The notes under the pieces: model-generated
The model's input: the letters and a program-made list of their open reading frames with translations, nothing else
What the model was told of the DNA's origin: nothing
The model's database searches: none
Part shown: positions 41,860-51,008 of the stretch, one piece after another
Layout: each line of letters starts with the position of its first letter
Numbering within the stretch: the stretch's first letter is position 1
Translations under genes and position numbers: made by a program
Source of the DNA: Rheinheimera sp. UJ63
Lineage (GTDB): Bacteria > Pseudomonadota > Gammaproteobacteria > Enterobacterales > Alteromonadaceae
Assembly (NCBI RefSeq): GCF_021568285.1
Contig: NZ_JAKGTQ010000003.1
Location: 248,001 to 312,000, forward strand
Reading direction: 5' to 3'
Length of the DNA: 64,000 nt

Positions 41860-44800
41860 AATGAGTTACTTAATTCTGCCAGTACGCTATTTAACTGATC
41901 ATCCAACATCAGGTTTAAGCGCTTGGCACCACCGTCGTTAGCAAAGCAGTTATTCACAAATTCTCGGTCAACCACCACCTCATGCACCAGTTGTTTGGCT
42001 AAACGGTCTAACCATTTACGCTGGTTGGGGTTAAAGTTGTGTTGCTGATACATACGCTGCATAGCCTGTGCTACACGCTGCTCAAACGGTTGCAATGCTT
42101 CACCTAAGGCCGCACGACGGATATGGCCAATAATGCTGGCAGCAATGTCTTGATTGGTTTGATTGCGCACCGCGCTTTGCAGTTTAACCTCAGAATAACC
42201 GGCGTTATCCAGCAGTAGCTTCACTTCTTTTAACTGCTCGCGGGTTAAGTCTCGCGGTTTATTCACTACCACCGCTAAAGCCGCAGATTGATTAAGTTGG
42301 CTTTTAATAAACTGATTAAAGCTTTCTAGGTAATCCTCTGGTTTTTTATAGTTGCCGTAGTTTTGCTCGCGCACTACTAGCTCATCGGCATGCTCAGAAA
42401 TAACCGGTTTGTGTGATGAGCCAAGTAGTGCGTCAACCTCATTGAGCTGATTTAACAAACCGCTGTGTTGCTGCATAAAGTGTGCAGCTTGGCTGGGGCC
42501 CATTTCGCGCAAATGGGTATGTAAACTTTTAGGCTCTACGCCCCATAAGCTGTGTAACTCACCCAACTTTTGTTTTAAGGCGGGTTTAGTGTCGGCTAGG
42601 CTCTCTGCTTTGCGCAGCACGCGCATCACCTTTTGGCTGAGCTGACTTAACACCACATCGGCATGGCTTTCACCTTGCTGCTCACCAGGGCTTTGCAGTG
42701 CTTGCTCAAGCTTGTTAGGTGTAGTGAGCTCATCCACCAATTGCGCTAAAGTAATGTTCGGGTTTTTCACCAACGGCTTCATGGTACTGACATCTTGCAG
42801 TGCCGCGTAAATATCTACCGGATCATAAATACGGAATACCGTTTTACCAATATCATCGCAACGCCGCGTAGCACGGCCAATCATCTGCTCATACAAAATG
42901 CGCGATTTAATTCGGCGCATAAACACCAGGTGGCAAATTTTCGGCACATCAATGCCGGTAGTCAGTAAATCGACGGTAATGGCAATATTGGGGTAACGCT
43001 CATTTTTGTACTGGCGAATAAGCTGCTCAACTTTGTCGCTTTGCCCCGTAATTTTGGCTACCGCGGCTTGGTTATATTCGCCGTTGTACCTGGCTTTAAA
43101 GGCATCATCCAGTAATCGCTTTACCATATCGGCATGCAGATCGGTGGCGCAAAAGATCATGGTTTTCTCTTCGCCAAAGGGGTCTAGCTCTTCTGCTAAT
43201 TGTTCGCAAATAACGCGGTTAAAGTTCTCGTTAATCACCCGGCGATTAAAAGACTCGACCTCAAAGTTAAGCTCGTCGTCTAAATCAGCGGTTTCAATTT
43301 CACCCGTTTGCGTATTGATGGCACTGACTTGGCTGCCCTTTTCAAACTTAATCCCATTTTGACTGAGCAGTGTTTCATAGCGGATCGGCGGTTCATGATC
43401 GATAAGCCAATCATCAGCCACGGCTTCGCGGTAGGAATAGGTGTAAACCGGCTTACCAAATATCTCGCTGGTATGCTTGGCAGGGGTAGCAGTAAGCGCC
43501 ACTTTAAAGGCATCAAAGTAGTCCAGCACACGCCGGTAACTGGATAAATACTGGCTGGCATCACGAGTGGCTAGCTCGCCTTCGGTCATGTCTTGATCCA
43601 GCGTATAACCGCGGTGTGCTTCATCAATAATAATGCAGTCGAACTGATCTAACGGTGGCGGGTTATCACTCATAAAGATGCGTTTTACCATTGCCTGCAC
43701 AGTGGCTACCTGAATACGGGTTTCAGCCTCTGCCGCCATATCGCCTAGCTCAGCAATATTATAGATTTTCGCCAGCGTGTGGTTTTGCTCCAGTGGCGCT
43801 TCATTAAACGCATCTAACGCTTGCTGGCCCAGTGCAGTGCGGTCGACCAAGAATAAAATCCGTTTAAAGCGCTCCGCTTTTAAAAAGCGATACATTAAAC
43901 CGATGATGGTGCGTGTTTTACCGGTACCAGTTGCCATAGCGAGTAAGGCGGTACGACGGTTTTCAGCCAACGCCTGCTCTACTGCAATTATGGCTTTTTG
44001 TTGATAAGGCCGTACTTTTAAATAGCCAAAGGGTTCGTGCTGGAGTTTTTGCTCGGCAGCTTCTTTACTGCGTTTCAATAAGTCCAATAACCCCTCTGGG
44101 GTATGAAAGCTTTGTAACGCCCGTTTTAAATTACTTGGCTCTCGCACATCACGAAACCAGGTGCCGGATTGCTCTGCTAGCTGCGGAACATAGGGCCGAC
44201 CATTACAAGAATAAACAAAAGGCACTTTGTAATGGCCTTCAGCATGATCTGGCCAAGCTACAGTTTGCCCGGTCAACTGCCAAGCGCCCGTTAAAGGCGC
44301 AGCAACATTAAAACCCCGGCTGTAGCGCTCGGCTTGGTCAATTTTACCGGCCACATTTACGTTTTCTTTTTTTGCTTCCACTACGGCTATTGGGGTTAAA
44401 CCGCAAAACAGCGCATAATCGGCTCGGCCGCCCTCGCTGTTTAACTTGGTGGGCCACTCGCTAATCGCTTTATTTTGGCCTTTTTCTGGCCGGCAGCCTT
44501 TTTGATAGGTTAGCTCTTGCGTGTCGACTTCCCAACCAGCGTCTTTTAACTGTTGGTCAATCAGAATACGGGTGAGCTCTTCGCTTAATGTAATGTACTG
44601 GCTAGCGGCTTGAGTTTTTTGTTGTGCGGTACTTTGTTGTTCGGTCACCACATCGGCGGTTTGCGCGGTGAGCTGTTGTTGCAACAGCTTTATCTTTGCT
44701 TCGTAATCCTGTTGCTGCTGTTTAAGTGCCGCTTCATGCAGGGCCGCTTGTTGGGCGTGCTGTTTGGCCTCTTCGTCCATAGCCATTGCTAGCGCTTCAT

Positions 44801-45368
44801 ATTCGGCCTTTTCTTGCGTAATCAGTTCATGCAACTGCTGGCTAGAGTCAAGTTGCACATTGGCCGCACTTAAGTCTGATTTAAGCTTTTCAATATCAAG
44901 TTGTAGTTGCCGTAACTGACTGCTGGGATCCGCCGGCGGCACAAAGGCACCAGCGGTAAATTGCGTGCCGGCTTTACCAAAGGCACGATGAAACCAAATG
45001 GCTAATTCACGTGCCAGCCTTAACCCGGCTAACGCTTCACGATGTTGGGTTTTGAACTGATGGGTGGCTTTATTGCCTTCAATACGCAAGATATGAAATA
45101 ACTCACGTACACGGGGATCAAAGCCTAATTCGCGATTCAGCTTGTAGAGTAGATCCGCCTGGCTGGTTTGTTCGTCAAATACCACACCCGAGCGCGCAGC
45201 CACCTCTTGTGCAATGGCTTCAGCAAACTGGCGTAACTTGATTAAGGTGGTATTGGGATCGGCATTAAAAGCACGTTCAGCACTTTGCGCCAGCTGCAAA
45301 AACAGCGGGTCGTATTCGACGAGAAAAGCAAAATTACTTTGTGGTATCCGGTCAGCAGGCTGCGTCAT
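41844..45368 (-). CDS. hsdR: Type I restriction endonuclease subunit R
   Basis: This is the 1174-residue motor and nuclease subunit. The N-terminal DUF4145-like domain (about 25-135) is followed by a Gln/Ala-rich coiled coil (150-255), the HSDR_N nuclease with GGRADYALF and VVEAKKEN (Glu 331, Lys 333), and the SF2 helicase with MATGTGKT (478-485), IIIDEAHRG and the helicase C domain (MIGRATRRCDD). The C-terminus binds the M/S complex, EcoEI type. ATG 45368 with GAGGGA was chosen. It is not adjacent to hsdM; a four-gene glycosyltransferase/methyltransferase cassette separates them. Confidence 0.92.
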   Translation of the reverse strand: MTQPADRIPQSNFAFLVEYDPLFLQLAQSAERAFNADPNTTLIKLRQFAEAIAQEVAARSGVVFDEQTSQADLLYKLNRELGFDPRVRELFHILRIEGNKATHQFKTQHREALAGLRLARELAIWFHRAFGKAGTQFTAGAFVPPADPSSQLRQLQLDIEKLKSDLSAANVQLDSSQQLHELITQEKAEYEALAMAMDEEAKQHAQQAALHEAALKQQQQDYEAKIKLLQQQLTAQTADVVTEQQSTAQQKTQAASQYITLSEELTRILIDQQLKDAGWEVDTQELTYQKGCRPEKGQNKAISEWPTKLNSEGGRADYALFCGLTPIAVVEAKKENVNVAGKIDQAERYSRGFNVAAPLTGAWQLTGQTVAWPDHAEGHYKVPFVYSCNGRPYVPQLAEQSGTWFRDVREPSNLKRALQSFHTPEGLLDLLKRSKEAAEQKLQHEPFGYLKVRPYQQKAIIAVEQALAENRRTALLAMATGTGKTRTIIGLMYRFLKAERFKRILFLVDRTALGQQALDAFNEAPLEQNHTLAKIYNIAELGDMAAEAETRIQVATVQAMVKRIFMSDNPPPLDQFDCIIIDEAHRGYTLDQDMTEGELATRDASQYLSSYRRVLDYFDAFKVALTATPAKHTSEIFGKPVYTYSYREAVADDWLIDHEPPIRYETLLSQNGIKFEKGSQVSAINTQTGEIETADLDDELNFEVESFNRRVINENFNRVICEQLAEELDPFGEEKTMIFCATDLHADMVKRLLDDAFKARYNGEYNQAAVAKITGQSDKVEQLIRQYKNERYPNIAITVDLLTTGIDVPKICHLVFMRRIKSRILYEQMIGRATRRCDDIGKTVFRIYDPVDIYAALQDVSTMKPLVKNPNITLAQLVDELTTPNKLEQALQSPGEQQGESHADVVLSQLSQKVMRVLRKAESLADTKPALKQKLGELHSLWGVEPKSLHTHLREMGPSQAAHFMQQHSGLLNQLNEVDALLGSSHKPVISEHADELVVREQNYGNYKKPEDYLESFNQFIKSQLNQSAALAVVVNKPRDLTREQLKEVKLLLDNAGYSEVKLQSAVRNQTNQDIAASIIGHIRRAALGEALQPFEQRVAQAMQRMYQQHNFNPNQRKWLDRLAKQLVHEVVVDREFVNNCFANDGGAKRLNLMLDDQLNSVLAELSNSLWQAS

Positions 45369-45453
45369 AATCCCTCGTCGCAAGCTAATGATTTATCTTC
45401 AGATATAAAGATAAGTTTGTACCATTAGCGTGGACGGTTGGCAATACAACATT

Positions 45454-45467
45454 CTGAACTAGTTCAG
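45454..45467. promoter_or_regulatory. Perfect 14-bp palindrome upstream of hsdR
   Basis: CTGAACTAGTTCAG lies 86 bases before the hsdR start, in the divergent region shared with the lipoprotein gene. It looks like an operator of a dimeric regulator; no obvious regulator gene is in the island. Confidence 0.4.
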
Positions 45468-45624
45468 ATCACGCCCCTTACTCTTAGCTATAAATTACTT
45501 CTCTAAATTACATTGTTACTTCTTGAACTTTTGCATTTTTCCATTGGCGATCTAAGCTGCTATAGAAATGTAAAGAGGTCATATTCACTGTAGTAGAAAA
45601 TTAACTTAACCAAGGAAAGATATA

Positions 45625-46260
45625 ATGAATAAAAATATACTACTTAGTTTATGTGTTCTGTTATCAATGTCTGGCTGTTCAACAATAAAATCTTGGTTTG
45701 ATTCGTCACCCCAAACTACTGTAATAATCCAGAAAATTTCTGCGGAAACTCCGAAGATTGAAACTAAAATTGTTTACTTTGATGGTGTACATCAATACTC
45801 CGGGTGGGACGAAAGAAATTCAGGTGTTGCGGTTTATACAGCTGAATCAGGTTGGGTAATTACCGATGTTAAAGTCAATGAGTTGAGATCATGGCAACGT
45901 TCAGGTTACAGCCTTAAAAAGATTGCTGCTGATTCAGCCTCCGTATCTAAATCGGTTATCGAGGATAAATTTTCCTCCGCACAATCAGCTGTTGCCGAAC
46001 TTTGGAAAAATGAAGTTGAAAAAAAGAAAATCAGTGCAGCAATTAATGATGCAGCTGATAATTTCAGGAAAACGAGCGATATAGCAGCTTCCAGTCATTC
46101 CAAAGTTGAAATACATTGGAAAGCTGAAGGATCTAGAAATAGGTTCGATCAAAAACGAGGACAGATATGGGTCAAACTAGATATAACCTTGGTCAAAGTT
46201 CCGAACGAAACTGATGTTGATAAATATATCGAAGTAGTAAAAGAGGCACTTAAAAAATAA
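45625..46260 (+). CDS. Lipoprotein of unknown function
   Basis: A 211-residue protein with a signal sequence ending in the lipobox SMSGC (Cys 18). The mature part is charged, Lys- and Ser-rich, with predicted strands at both ends and a helix in the middle; I recognise no family. AAGGAA precedes the ATG. The gene is clearly more AT-rich than the hsd genes, which suggests a separate origin within the island. It is divergent from hsdR and convergent with the integrase. Confidence 0.75.
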   Translation: MNKNILLSLCVLLSMSGCSTIKSWFDSSPQTTVIIQKISAETPKIETKIVYFDGVHQYSGWDERNSGVAVYTAESGWVITDVKVNELRSWQRSGYSLKKIAADSASVSKSVIEDKFSSAQSAVAELWKNEVEKKKISAAINDAADNFRKTSDIAASSHSKVEIHWKAEGSRNRFDQKRGQIWVKLDITLVKVPNETDVDKYIEVVKEALKK

Positions 46261-46385
46261 ATTGATAGGTCCTATCTGCAGAAATGCGGATAGGACCACA
46301 AGTAAAATACTCAATATTAATAACAAAACTCTTGCAAATTGTTCATTCTCTAACCGCTTTCATTCTGAGCTAAGCTTATGTCTTA

Positions 46386-47657
46386 TTACAAGCAATCCAA
46401 ATACTCTTTGGCTTTGTTCTGCACCAAATGGCCATAATGACGGATTGTGGTTTGGATATTGGTATGCGCCATCAGTTTAGACACGGTAAGTAAGTCAGCC
46501 CCTTTTGATATCAGTTGGCTAGCGAAGTTATGCCGCAGGGTATACAAGTTAAGGCTATCTGGTAAGCCAGCTAAAGTACGTATTTTTCCCCATGGCTTTT
46601 GCATTGCCTTTTTATCCATACGTTTACCGGTAACCGCTGATGGAAACACTAGGCCTCTTGCAGGTTGTTTGTGTTGTTTATGCCACGCTACCAACACATC
46701 TGTTGCTTTAGCACTTAGCGGAAAGTTTCTTGTGTCACTCTGGTGATGTGCAGTTTTTTCTATAACTTTGCTAATGCTGCCAGACTGCAAATCAATATGC
46801 TCCCAACGCAAACCAAAAAGATCACCAGGGCGAAAACCGGTGTAATACATTAGCAAAAGCCATGGTTTTACATGGTCGACATATACCAAATTGCTCAGAT
46901 CAGCCAAATGCGCTTTACCGTGTGCGCGGCTATTTACCCGGGCTTTACGCCTCTGCTCCTGATAAAGATCCAGTGCGCTAAAAAAGGCCATAGTTTCAGC
47001 ATCGGATAAATACCGTCTTGAATCTGTGTCGTTTTCATCCGTATCAAAGCTGACAGGTGGTTTTTCTAAACTGACATGCTTTAACGGGTTGTCAGTTAGC
47101 ACGCCTTTTTTAACGGCATAGTTGAGCATGGTTTTAAGTGCGCCATAAACGCGCTGTATAGTATCGTGCGCTAAACCTTCTGCCTCTTTACTCAGCTGCC
47201 AGCTCTCAACCTGGTTACGATTTAACGACTGCATAGGTACGTTAGACCAGCGTTCAAAATGCCTTTCTATCATTTGCACAGTTTGACTGCCCGACTTCTT
47301 TCGGGCTTGATAAGCGCGGTAATGGTGTTCAAGAAAATAATCCAGAGTTTGTTGCTGCAGCAGAACCGCTTGTTCTTTGTTAGCCTTCTTCTCTTGCTGC
47401 GGATACTGCCCTAACGCGACAGCACCCAGCATCGCAGTTGCCTGATCCCGTGCTTGCTCAGGTGTCAGAGCACCTAAATGACCAATCGTTATGACTTGTT
47501 GTTTACCTGCTGTATTACGGTACGATAGCCGAAACGATACTCGCCTCTTACCAATGCGCATATGAAAACCAGCTAGCTTAGTGTCATACACATCACCTAG
47601 TTCTGAGAGCTCTAATTCAGCTTTTATTTTAGTAGCGTTAAGATGGATCTTTTTCAA
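46386..47657 (-). CDS. int: Tyrosine recombinase, integrase of the genomic island
   Basis: This 423-residue P4-type integrase catalyses site-specific recombination at the tRNA-Val 3' end. The N-terminal arm-binding domain (about 1-90) starts KKIHLNATKIKA. A core-binding SAM-like domain (about 100-190) and the catalytic domain follow, with Arg in YYTGFRPGDL, His-x-x-Arg represented by YTLRHNFASQL, and His/Tyr in MAHTNIQTTIRHYGH. I chose TTG 47657, preceded by GGAAGG, over a TTG eleven codons upstream. It sits about 160 bases from attR and is read into the island. Confidence 0.88.
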   Translation of the reverse strand: MKKIHLNATKIKAELELSELGDVYDTKLAGFHMRIGKRRVSFRLSYRNTAGKQQVITIGHLGALTPEQARDQATAMLGAVALGQYPQQEKKANKEQAVLLQQQTLDYFLEHHYRAYQARKKSGSQTVQMIERHFERWSNVPMQSLNRNQVESWQLSKEAEGLAHDTIQRVYGALKTMLNYAVKKGVLTDNPLKHVSLEKPPVSFDTDENDTDSRRYLSDAETMAFFSALDLYQEQRRKARVNSRAHGKAHLADLSNLVYVDHVKPWLLLMYYTGFRPGDLFGLRWEHIDLQSGSISKVIEKTAHHQSDTRNFPLSAKATDVLVAWHKQHKQPARGLVFPSAVTGKRMDKKAMQKPWGKIRTLAGLPDSLNLYTLRHNFASQLISKGADLLTVSKLMAHTNIQTTIRHYGHLVQNKAKEYLDCL

Positions 47658-47815
47658 ACCACTACCTTCCCGGCAGTTTCTAGGTAACAATAAGGTAGCA
47701 GATTAGCGAAATAACTAGCAATATACAGCCCCATAGAGCAACAAAATAATTAATCAAGATTATGTTTTAATTGAACTTATATATGTATAGCTGTTTGTGG
47801 AGATTTGTCAAGAAC

Positions 47816-47867
47816 ACCTTGACATGGTAGGGGTCGTTGGTTCTAGTCCACTAGGACGCACCAAAAA
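47816..47867 (+). other. attR, right attachment site, tRNA-Val 3' fragment
   Basis: This repeats 52 bases of the tRNA-Val gene from the anticodon arm through CCA, with two G-to-T changes, in the T-stem and T-loop. The changes would weaken a tRNA, showing the copy is no longer under selection and is the displaced original 3' end. Confidence 0.85.
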
Positions 47868-47875
47868 ATTCAAAC

Positions 47876-47908
47876 AAAAAAAGCCGCTCATTGAGTGGCT
47901 TTTTTGCT
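47876..47908 (+). terminator. Probable original tRNA-Val terminator
   Basis: AAAGCCGCTCA and TGAGTGGCTTT arms, with one G-T wobble, are followed by a T-run. It lies directly after the tRNA fragment in attR. Confidence 0.75.
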
Positions 47909-48143
47909 TTTAAAGAATTAAAAATTATAGCTTTTTTAACTGACCATAAAACGTTTCAAACAAACCCAATTTTACACATCCTTACCACTTGACCCCATTT
48001 AAGTTCAAAAAATAGTATCGTTGAACCAATGGTAACCACGTACATCCTAAAATTTGGATGCCGTTTACCTTTTTTGACCCCTAACCTAAAAAAACGTACT
48101 GCATAGCCATTTTAATAGCTTTATCAATTTAGACTATAGAGTG

Positions 48144-48659
48144 CTAATCACTGTTGTCTTCGCTGCCATGTACATTGTCGCTAGGTTCATAAGCGTTTAC
48201 TGCCGTGATCCGTTTTTTGATTTTTTGAAGCAAAGTAATCAATTGGTTGATTTCTTCAGGTTCGAGATCTTCAAGTAATAATGCCTCTCTTTGCAGAGCA
48301 ACATCGAGAATTTGGTCATGTAACAAGACGCCTTCTGGCGTCAGGGTAACAAGTACGGATCGTCCATCATTAGAATCTTTCTGATACGTTACCGCCTTTC
48401 GCTCAAGCAACGACTGCAGCGCTCTGCTAACAGCAGCCTTGTCTAAGCCAATTACCTGACTCATTCTGTTCGCAGTAATGTTCTGTTCGACTTTTAGCAA
48501 GGCCAGTAAACGCCACTCTGCAACACCAACCCCAAAATGTTTTCTGTAACAAACCGATGCACCACTTGATAGCTTATTAGCTAGGTAAGTCACAATTGCG
48601 GGCAGGTAGCGCTCTAAATCTAACTGACTTTTTCCTGTTTTTGCATCTAGCCTAGGCAT
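48144..48659 (-). CDS. MarR-family transcriptional regulator
   Basis: A 171-residue winged-helix repressor. The DNA-binding core (about 45-115) runs from VAEWRLLALLKVEQNIT through VIGLDKAAVSRALQSLLERKAV to the wing DGRSVLVTLTPEG. The C-terminal helix provides dimerisation; an acidic Asp/Glu/Ser tail of about 15 residues is unusual. It is divergent from the vanB/vanA-type pair, and two palindromes in the gap are its likely operators. It probably responds to an aromatic acid or its CoA ester (inference). Confidence 0.85.
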   Translation of the reverse strand: MPRLDAKTGKSQLDLERYLPAIVTYLANKLSSGASVCYRKHFGVGVAEWRLLALLKVEQNITANRMSQVIGLDKAAVSRALQSLLERKAVTYQKDSNDGRSVLVTLTPEGVLLHDQILDVALQREALLLEDLEPEEINQLITLLQKIKKRITAVNAYEPSDNVHGSEDNSD

Positions 48660-48766
48660 CTTTTTACTTCCCCAAAATATTCCAGCTAATCCTACTGATT
48701 ATGACGACTCTTGAACAGCATGTTCTATAAAGAAGGATTCGATAAAAAGCATTAAGGATAAACATA

Positions 48767-48811
48767 GTTGACACGTCAACCAAATTTGAAATATAGTTGA
48801 TGCGTCAACTA
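48767..48811. promoter_or_regulatory. Two palindromic operators, probably for the MarR regulator
   Basis: GTTGACACGTCAAC (48767-48780) and TAGTTGATGCGTCAACTA (48794-48811) share the arms GTTGA/TCAAC, with centres 29 bp apart. They lie 24 bases and more before the reductase start, where bound repressor would block transcription. Confidence 0.75.
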
Positions 48812-48834
48812 AAAATATAAAGTCAGGAAATATT

Positions 48835-49800
48835 ATGCTGAACGTTAAAATTCTTAAGAGGACTCAAGAAGCTTTAGATATCGTTAGTTTCGAGCTTGGA
48901 AATATAGACGGCTCAGCGCTGCCTCACTTTGACGCTGGCGCGCACATTGATGTGCAAATTAACGAAAATACCCTCCGCCAATACTCCTTGTACAATTCAT
49001 CAAATGAGCATCGTACCTACAAAATTGCAGTTTTAAGAGATGCAAATTCTCGTGGTGGATCGCAATGGATACATGACACCTTAAAACAGGGAGATATTAT
49101 TAAAATCTCTCATCCTAGAAATCTATTTTCGTTAAACACGGGCCGTCATCCCGTACTATTATTTGCCGGTGGGATTGGTATAACCCCCCTTATCTCAATG
49201 GCTGAGACTCTTCACAGTTTGAACCAAGCGTTTGAGCTGCATTATTTTGCTCGCTCGAAAGAGCATGCTGCATTCTTTTCACAATTAGCAAATGGCCCAT
49301 TTTCCAAAAATGTCTTTTTCCATTTCGAAGACCTGCGCGCTAGCCAAGGGAATGGCGTCAGAGACATTTTAACTGGAAGGCAAACTGATATTACACCCAC
49401 CCAAATATACACCTGTGGTCCAAATGGTTTTATGGATTTCATATTTAGTACTGCCAAAGAACTAGGCTGGCCTATTAGCGCTTTACATAAAGAGGTTTTT
49501 AAGGCCGACATTGTCGAGCCAAGCACCAAGGACAAGTGCTTTACACTGAACTTAATTAAATCCGGTATCACTATTGACGTTTCAGCGGATCAAACCGCAT
49601 TGGAGGCTTTAGAAGAAGCAGGCGTAGAAATTGATTCATCCTGCGAACAAGGTGTATGTGGGTCATGCCTTACGAAGGTTCTCAATGGCGTACCTGATCA
49701 CAGAGATCACTTTCTCTCTGACAGTGAAAGGTCAGCAAATGACCAGTTCACGCCTTGTTGCTCACGTGCATTAAGTGAATCACTTAGTCTTGATTTGTAA
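48835..49800 (+). CDS. VanB-type oxidoreductase (ferredoxin reductase) of a Rieske oxygenase
   Basis: A 321-residue electron-transfer protein passing electrons from NAD(P)H via flavin to a Rieske oxygenase. The N-terminal FMN-binding barrel has HFDAGAHIDV and RQYSLYN, the NAD domain has LFAGGIGITPL and YTCGPNGFMD, and the C-terminal plant-type 2Fe-2S domain has the cluster motif CEQGVCGSC followed by the last Cys in TPCC. GTCAGGA lies before the ATG. It is first in the operon with the VanA-type oxygenase 25 bases downstream, the reverse of the usual vanA-vanB order. Confidence 0.88.
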   Translation: MLNVKILKRTQEALDIVSFELGNIDGSALPHFDAGAHIDVQINENTLRQYSLYNSSNEHRTYKIAVLRDANSRGGSQWIHDTLKQGDIIKISHPRNLFSLNTGRHPVLLFAGGIGITPLISMAETLHSLNQAFELHYFARSKEHAAFFSQLANGPFSKNVFFHFEDLRASQGNGVRDILTGRQTDITPTQIYTCGPNGFMDFIFSTAKELGWPISALHKEVFKADIVEPSTKDKCFTLNLIKSGITIDVSADQTALEALEEAGVEIDSSCEQGVCGSCLTKVLNGVPDHRDHFLSDSERSANDQFTPCCSRALSESLSLDL

Positions 49801-49825
49801 AATTTAACGCTAGCAGGAGATAAAA

Positions 49826-50908
49826 ATGACAGTGCAACATTATAACCAAACGGGTGAACATGATGTGGTTACGCCAGATCGTTCATCATTTCCTCTCAAC
49901 ATGTGGTATGTAGCCGCCTTAAGTAAAGAAGTACAAAATAAACCGCTAGCACGCACACTTCTAAATGAAGCAATAGTGCTATATCGCACAGCAGATGGTC
50001 AGGTGGGCGCGCTGGAAGATCGATGCTGCCACCGTGCACTCCCCTTGTCATTAGGTACGCTTGAAGATAACGGAATTAGATGTGGCTACCATGGGCTACT
50101 ATTTGATAAAACTGGGACATGTATTGAAATCCCAGGCCAACAAAAAATCCCCTCAAAAGCTAAAGTCAATTCCTACATAGTGAAGGAGCAGAACGCTATT
50201 ATCTGGATTTGGTTTGGTTCGAAAGAGCACCCCGAACCGACCTGTCTGCCACCTGTCTATTCTGTACATAACGATGAAAAATACCTATATGATGGTGACG
50301 TCTACCATTATCAGGCTCCATATCAACTTATTCACGACAATCTACTTGATTTGAGTCATTTAGGCTACGTTCACCTGCATACCATCGGCGGCAATGCCAA
50401 AATCCATATGAACGCAGAAATGAACGTAGAGCAAATGGGTAACTCTGTAAAAGTCACAAGATATATGCCGAATTCAACGCCCCCGCCAACTTATACCGCT
50501 GCTTATCCGTTTAAAGGAAATGTAGATAGATGGCAAGAAATCACATTTTTCCCCTCTCATCTTGAAATCTGGACCGGTGCTGTTGATGTTAATAGTGAGC
50601 CTTTTGATAGTCCAGATAGGGGGGGATTTCATTTAAAAGGCTTCCACGGAGTCACGCCAGAAACAGATGAAACTAGTTTTTATATTTGGACACAGGCGAG
50701 CAACCCCAGCAGCTCCCCAGAAGAAAATATGAAACTGGTGATCGAACAAACTGCGCTTACTTTTGACGAAGACAAAGTTGTTATCGAAGCCCAGTACCAA
50801 AACCTGAAGCGTTTTAAAGGCAAAAAACTAGTCGATATTCACGTAGATGTTGGAGCGAATCGAGCACGAAGAATCATTGAAAAACTGAAAATAGATCAGC
50901 AAAACTAA
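49826..50908 (+). CDS. VanA-type Rieske aromatic O-demethylase oxygenase
   Basis: A 360-residue terminal oxygenase. The Rieske centre is CCHRALPLSLG (Cys-x-His) then CGYHGLLFD (Cys-x2-His), about residues 67-93. The catalytic iron site lies in NLLDLSHLGYVHLHT. The family removes O-methyl groups from aromatic acids, as in vanillate to protocatechuate plus formaldehyde. It differs clearly from the second VanA at 60198, so its substrate is probably different. The nearby pobA makes 4-methoxybenzoate (giving 4-hydroxybenzoate) a good candidate (inference). The stop codon lies in a repeat that recurs at 53573. Confidence 0.85.
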   Translation: MTVQHYNQTGEHDVVTPDRSSFPLNMWYVAALSKEVQNKPLARTLLNEAIVLYRTADGQVGALEDRCCHRALPLSLGTLEDNGIRCGYHGLLFDKTGTCIEIPGQQKIPSKAKVNSYIVKEQNAIIWIWFGSKEHPEPTCLPPVYSVHNDEKYLYDGDVYHYQAPYQLIHDNLLDLSHLGYVHLHTIGGNAKIHMNAEMNVEQMGNSVKVTRYMPNSTPPPTYTAAYPFKGNVDRWQEITFFPSHLEIWTGAVDVNSEPFDSPDRGGFHLKGFHGVTPETDETSFYIWTQASNPSSSPEENMKLVIEQTALTFDEDKVVIEAQYQNLKRFKGKKLVDIHVDVGANRARRIIEKLKIDQQN

Positions 50909-50975
50909 ACGTTACGGAGCGCCCTTCATTTTAAAGGAGCTCCTTACCAACGCCTTCTGGTGCCCTTACTGAGAA
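50906..50975 (+). repeat. 70-bp direct repeat, first copy
   Basis: This begins at the stop codon of the first oxygenase gene and includes the palindrome AAGGAGCTCCTT. A near-identical copy, one base shorter, lies at 53573-53641. The two bracket the araC-type and pobA genes. Confidence 0.85.
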
Positions 50976-51008
50976 ATTAACTGACCACTACAAGCAACAG
51001 ACCGTGGT

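Larger units (their letters stand above)
47658..48143. other. Right island end and chromosomal flank, gene-free
   Basis: This holds the integrase upstream region, attR (47816-47867), the probable original tRNA-Val terminator (47876-47908) and about 230 bases of AT-rich sequence before the marR-type gene. I see no gene in it. Confidence 0.6.

Noticed and set aside
27595-45368. Canonical BREX or DISARM system
   Set aside because: No BrxC/PglZ, BrxL or DrmA/DrmB-type genes are seen; the core is a plain type I hsdRMS set with added genes.
47816-47867. Second tRNA-Val gene
   Set aside because: Only the 3' part from the anticodon arm is present, with two changes in the T-arm; it is an attachment-site remnant.
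50906-50975. Integron attC site
   Set aside because: It contains a palindrome and a GTTACGG-like sequence, but lacks the paired core sites and fold of attC, and no integron integrase is present.
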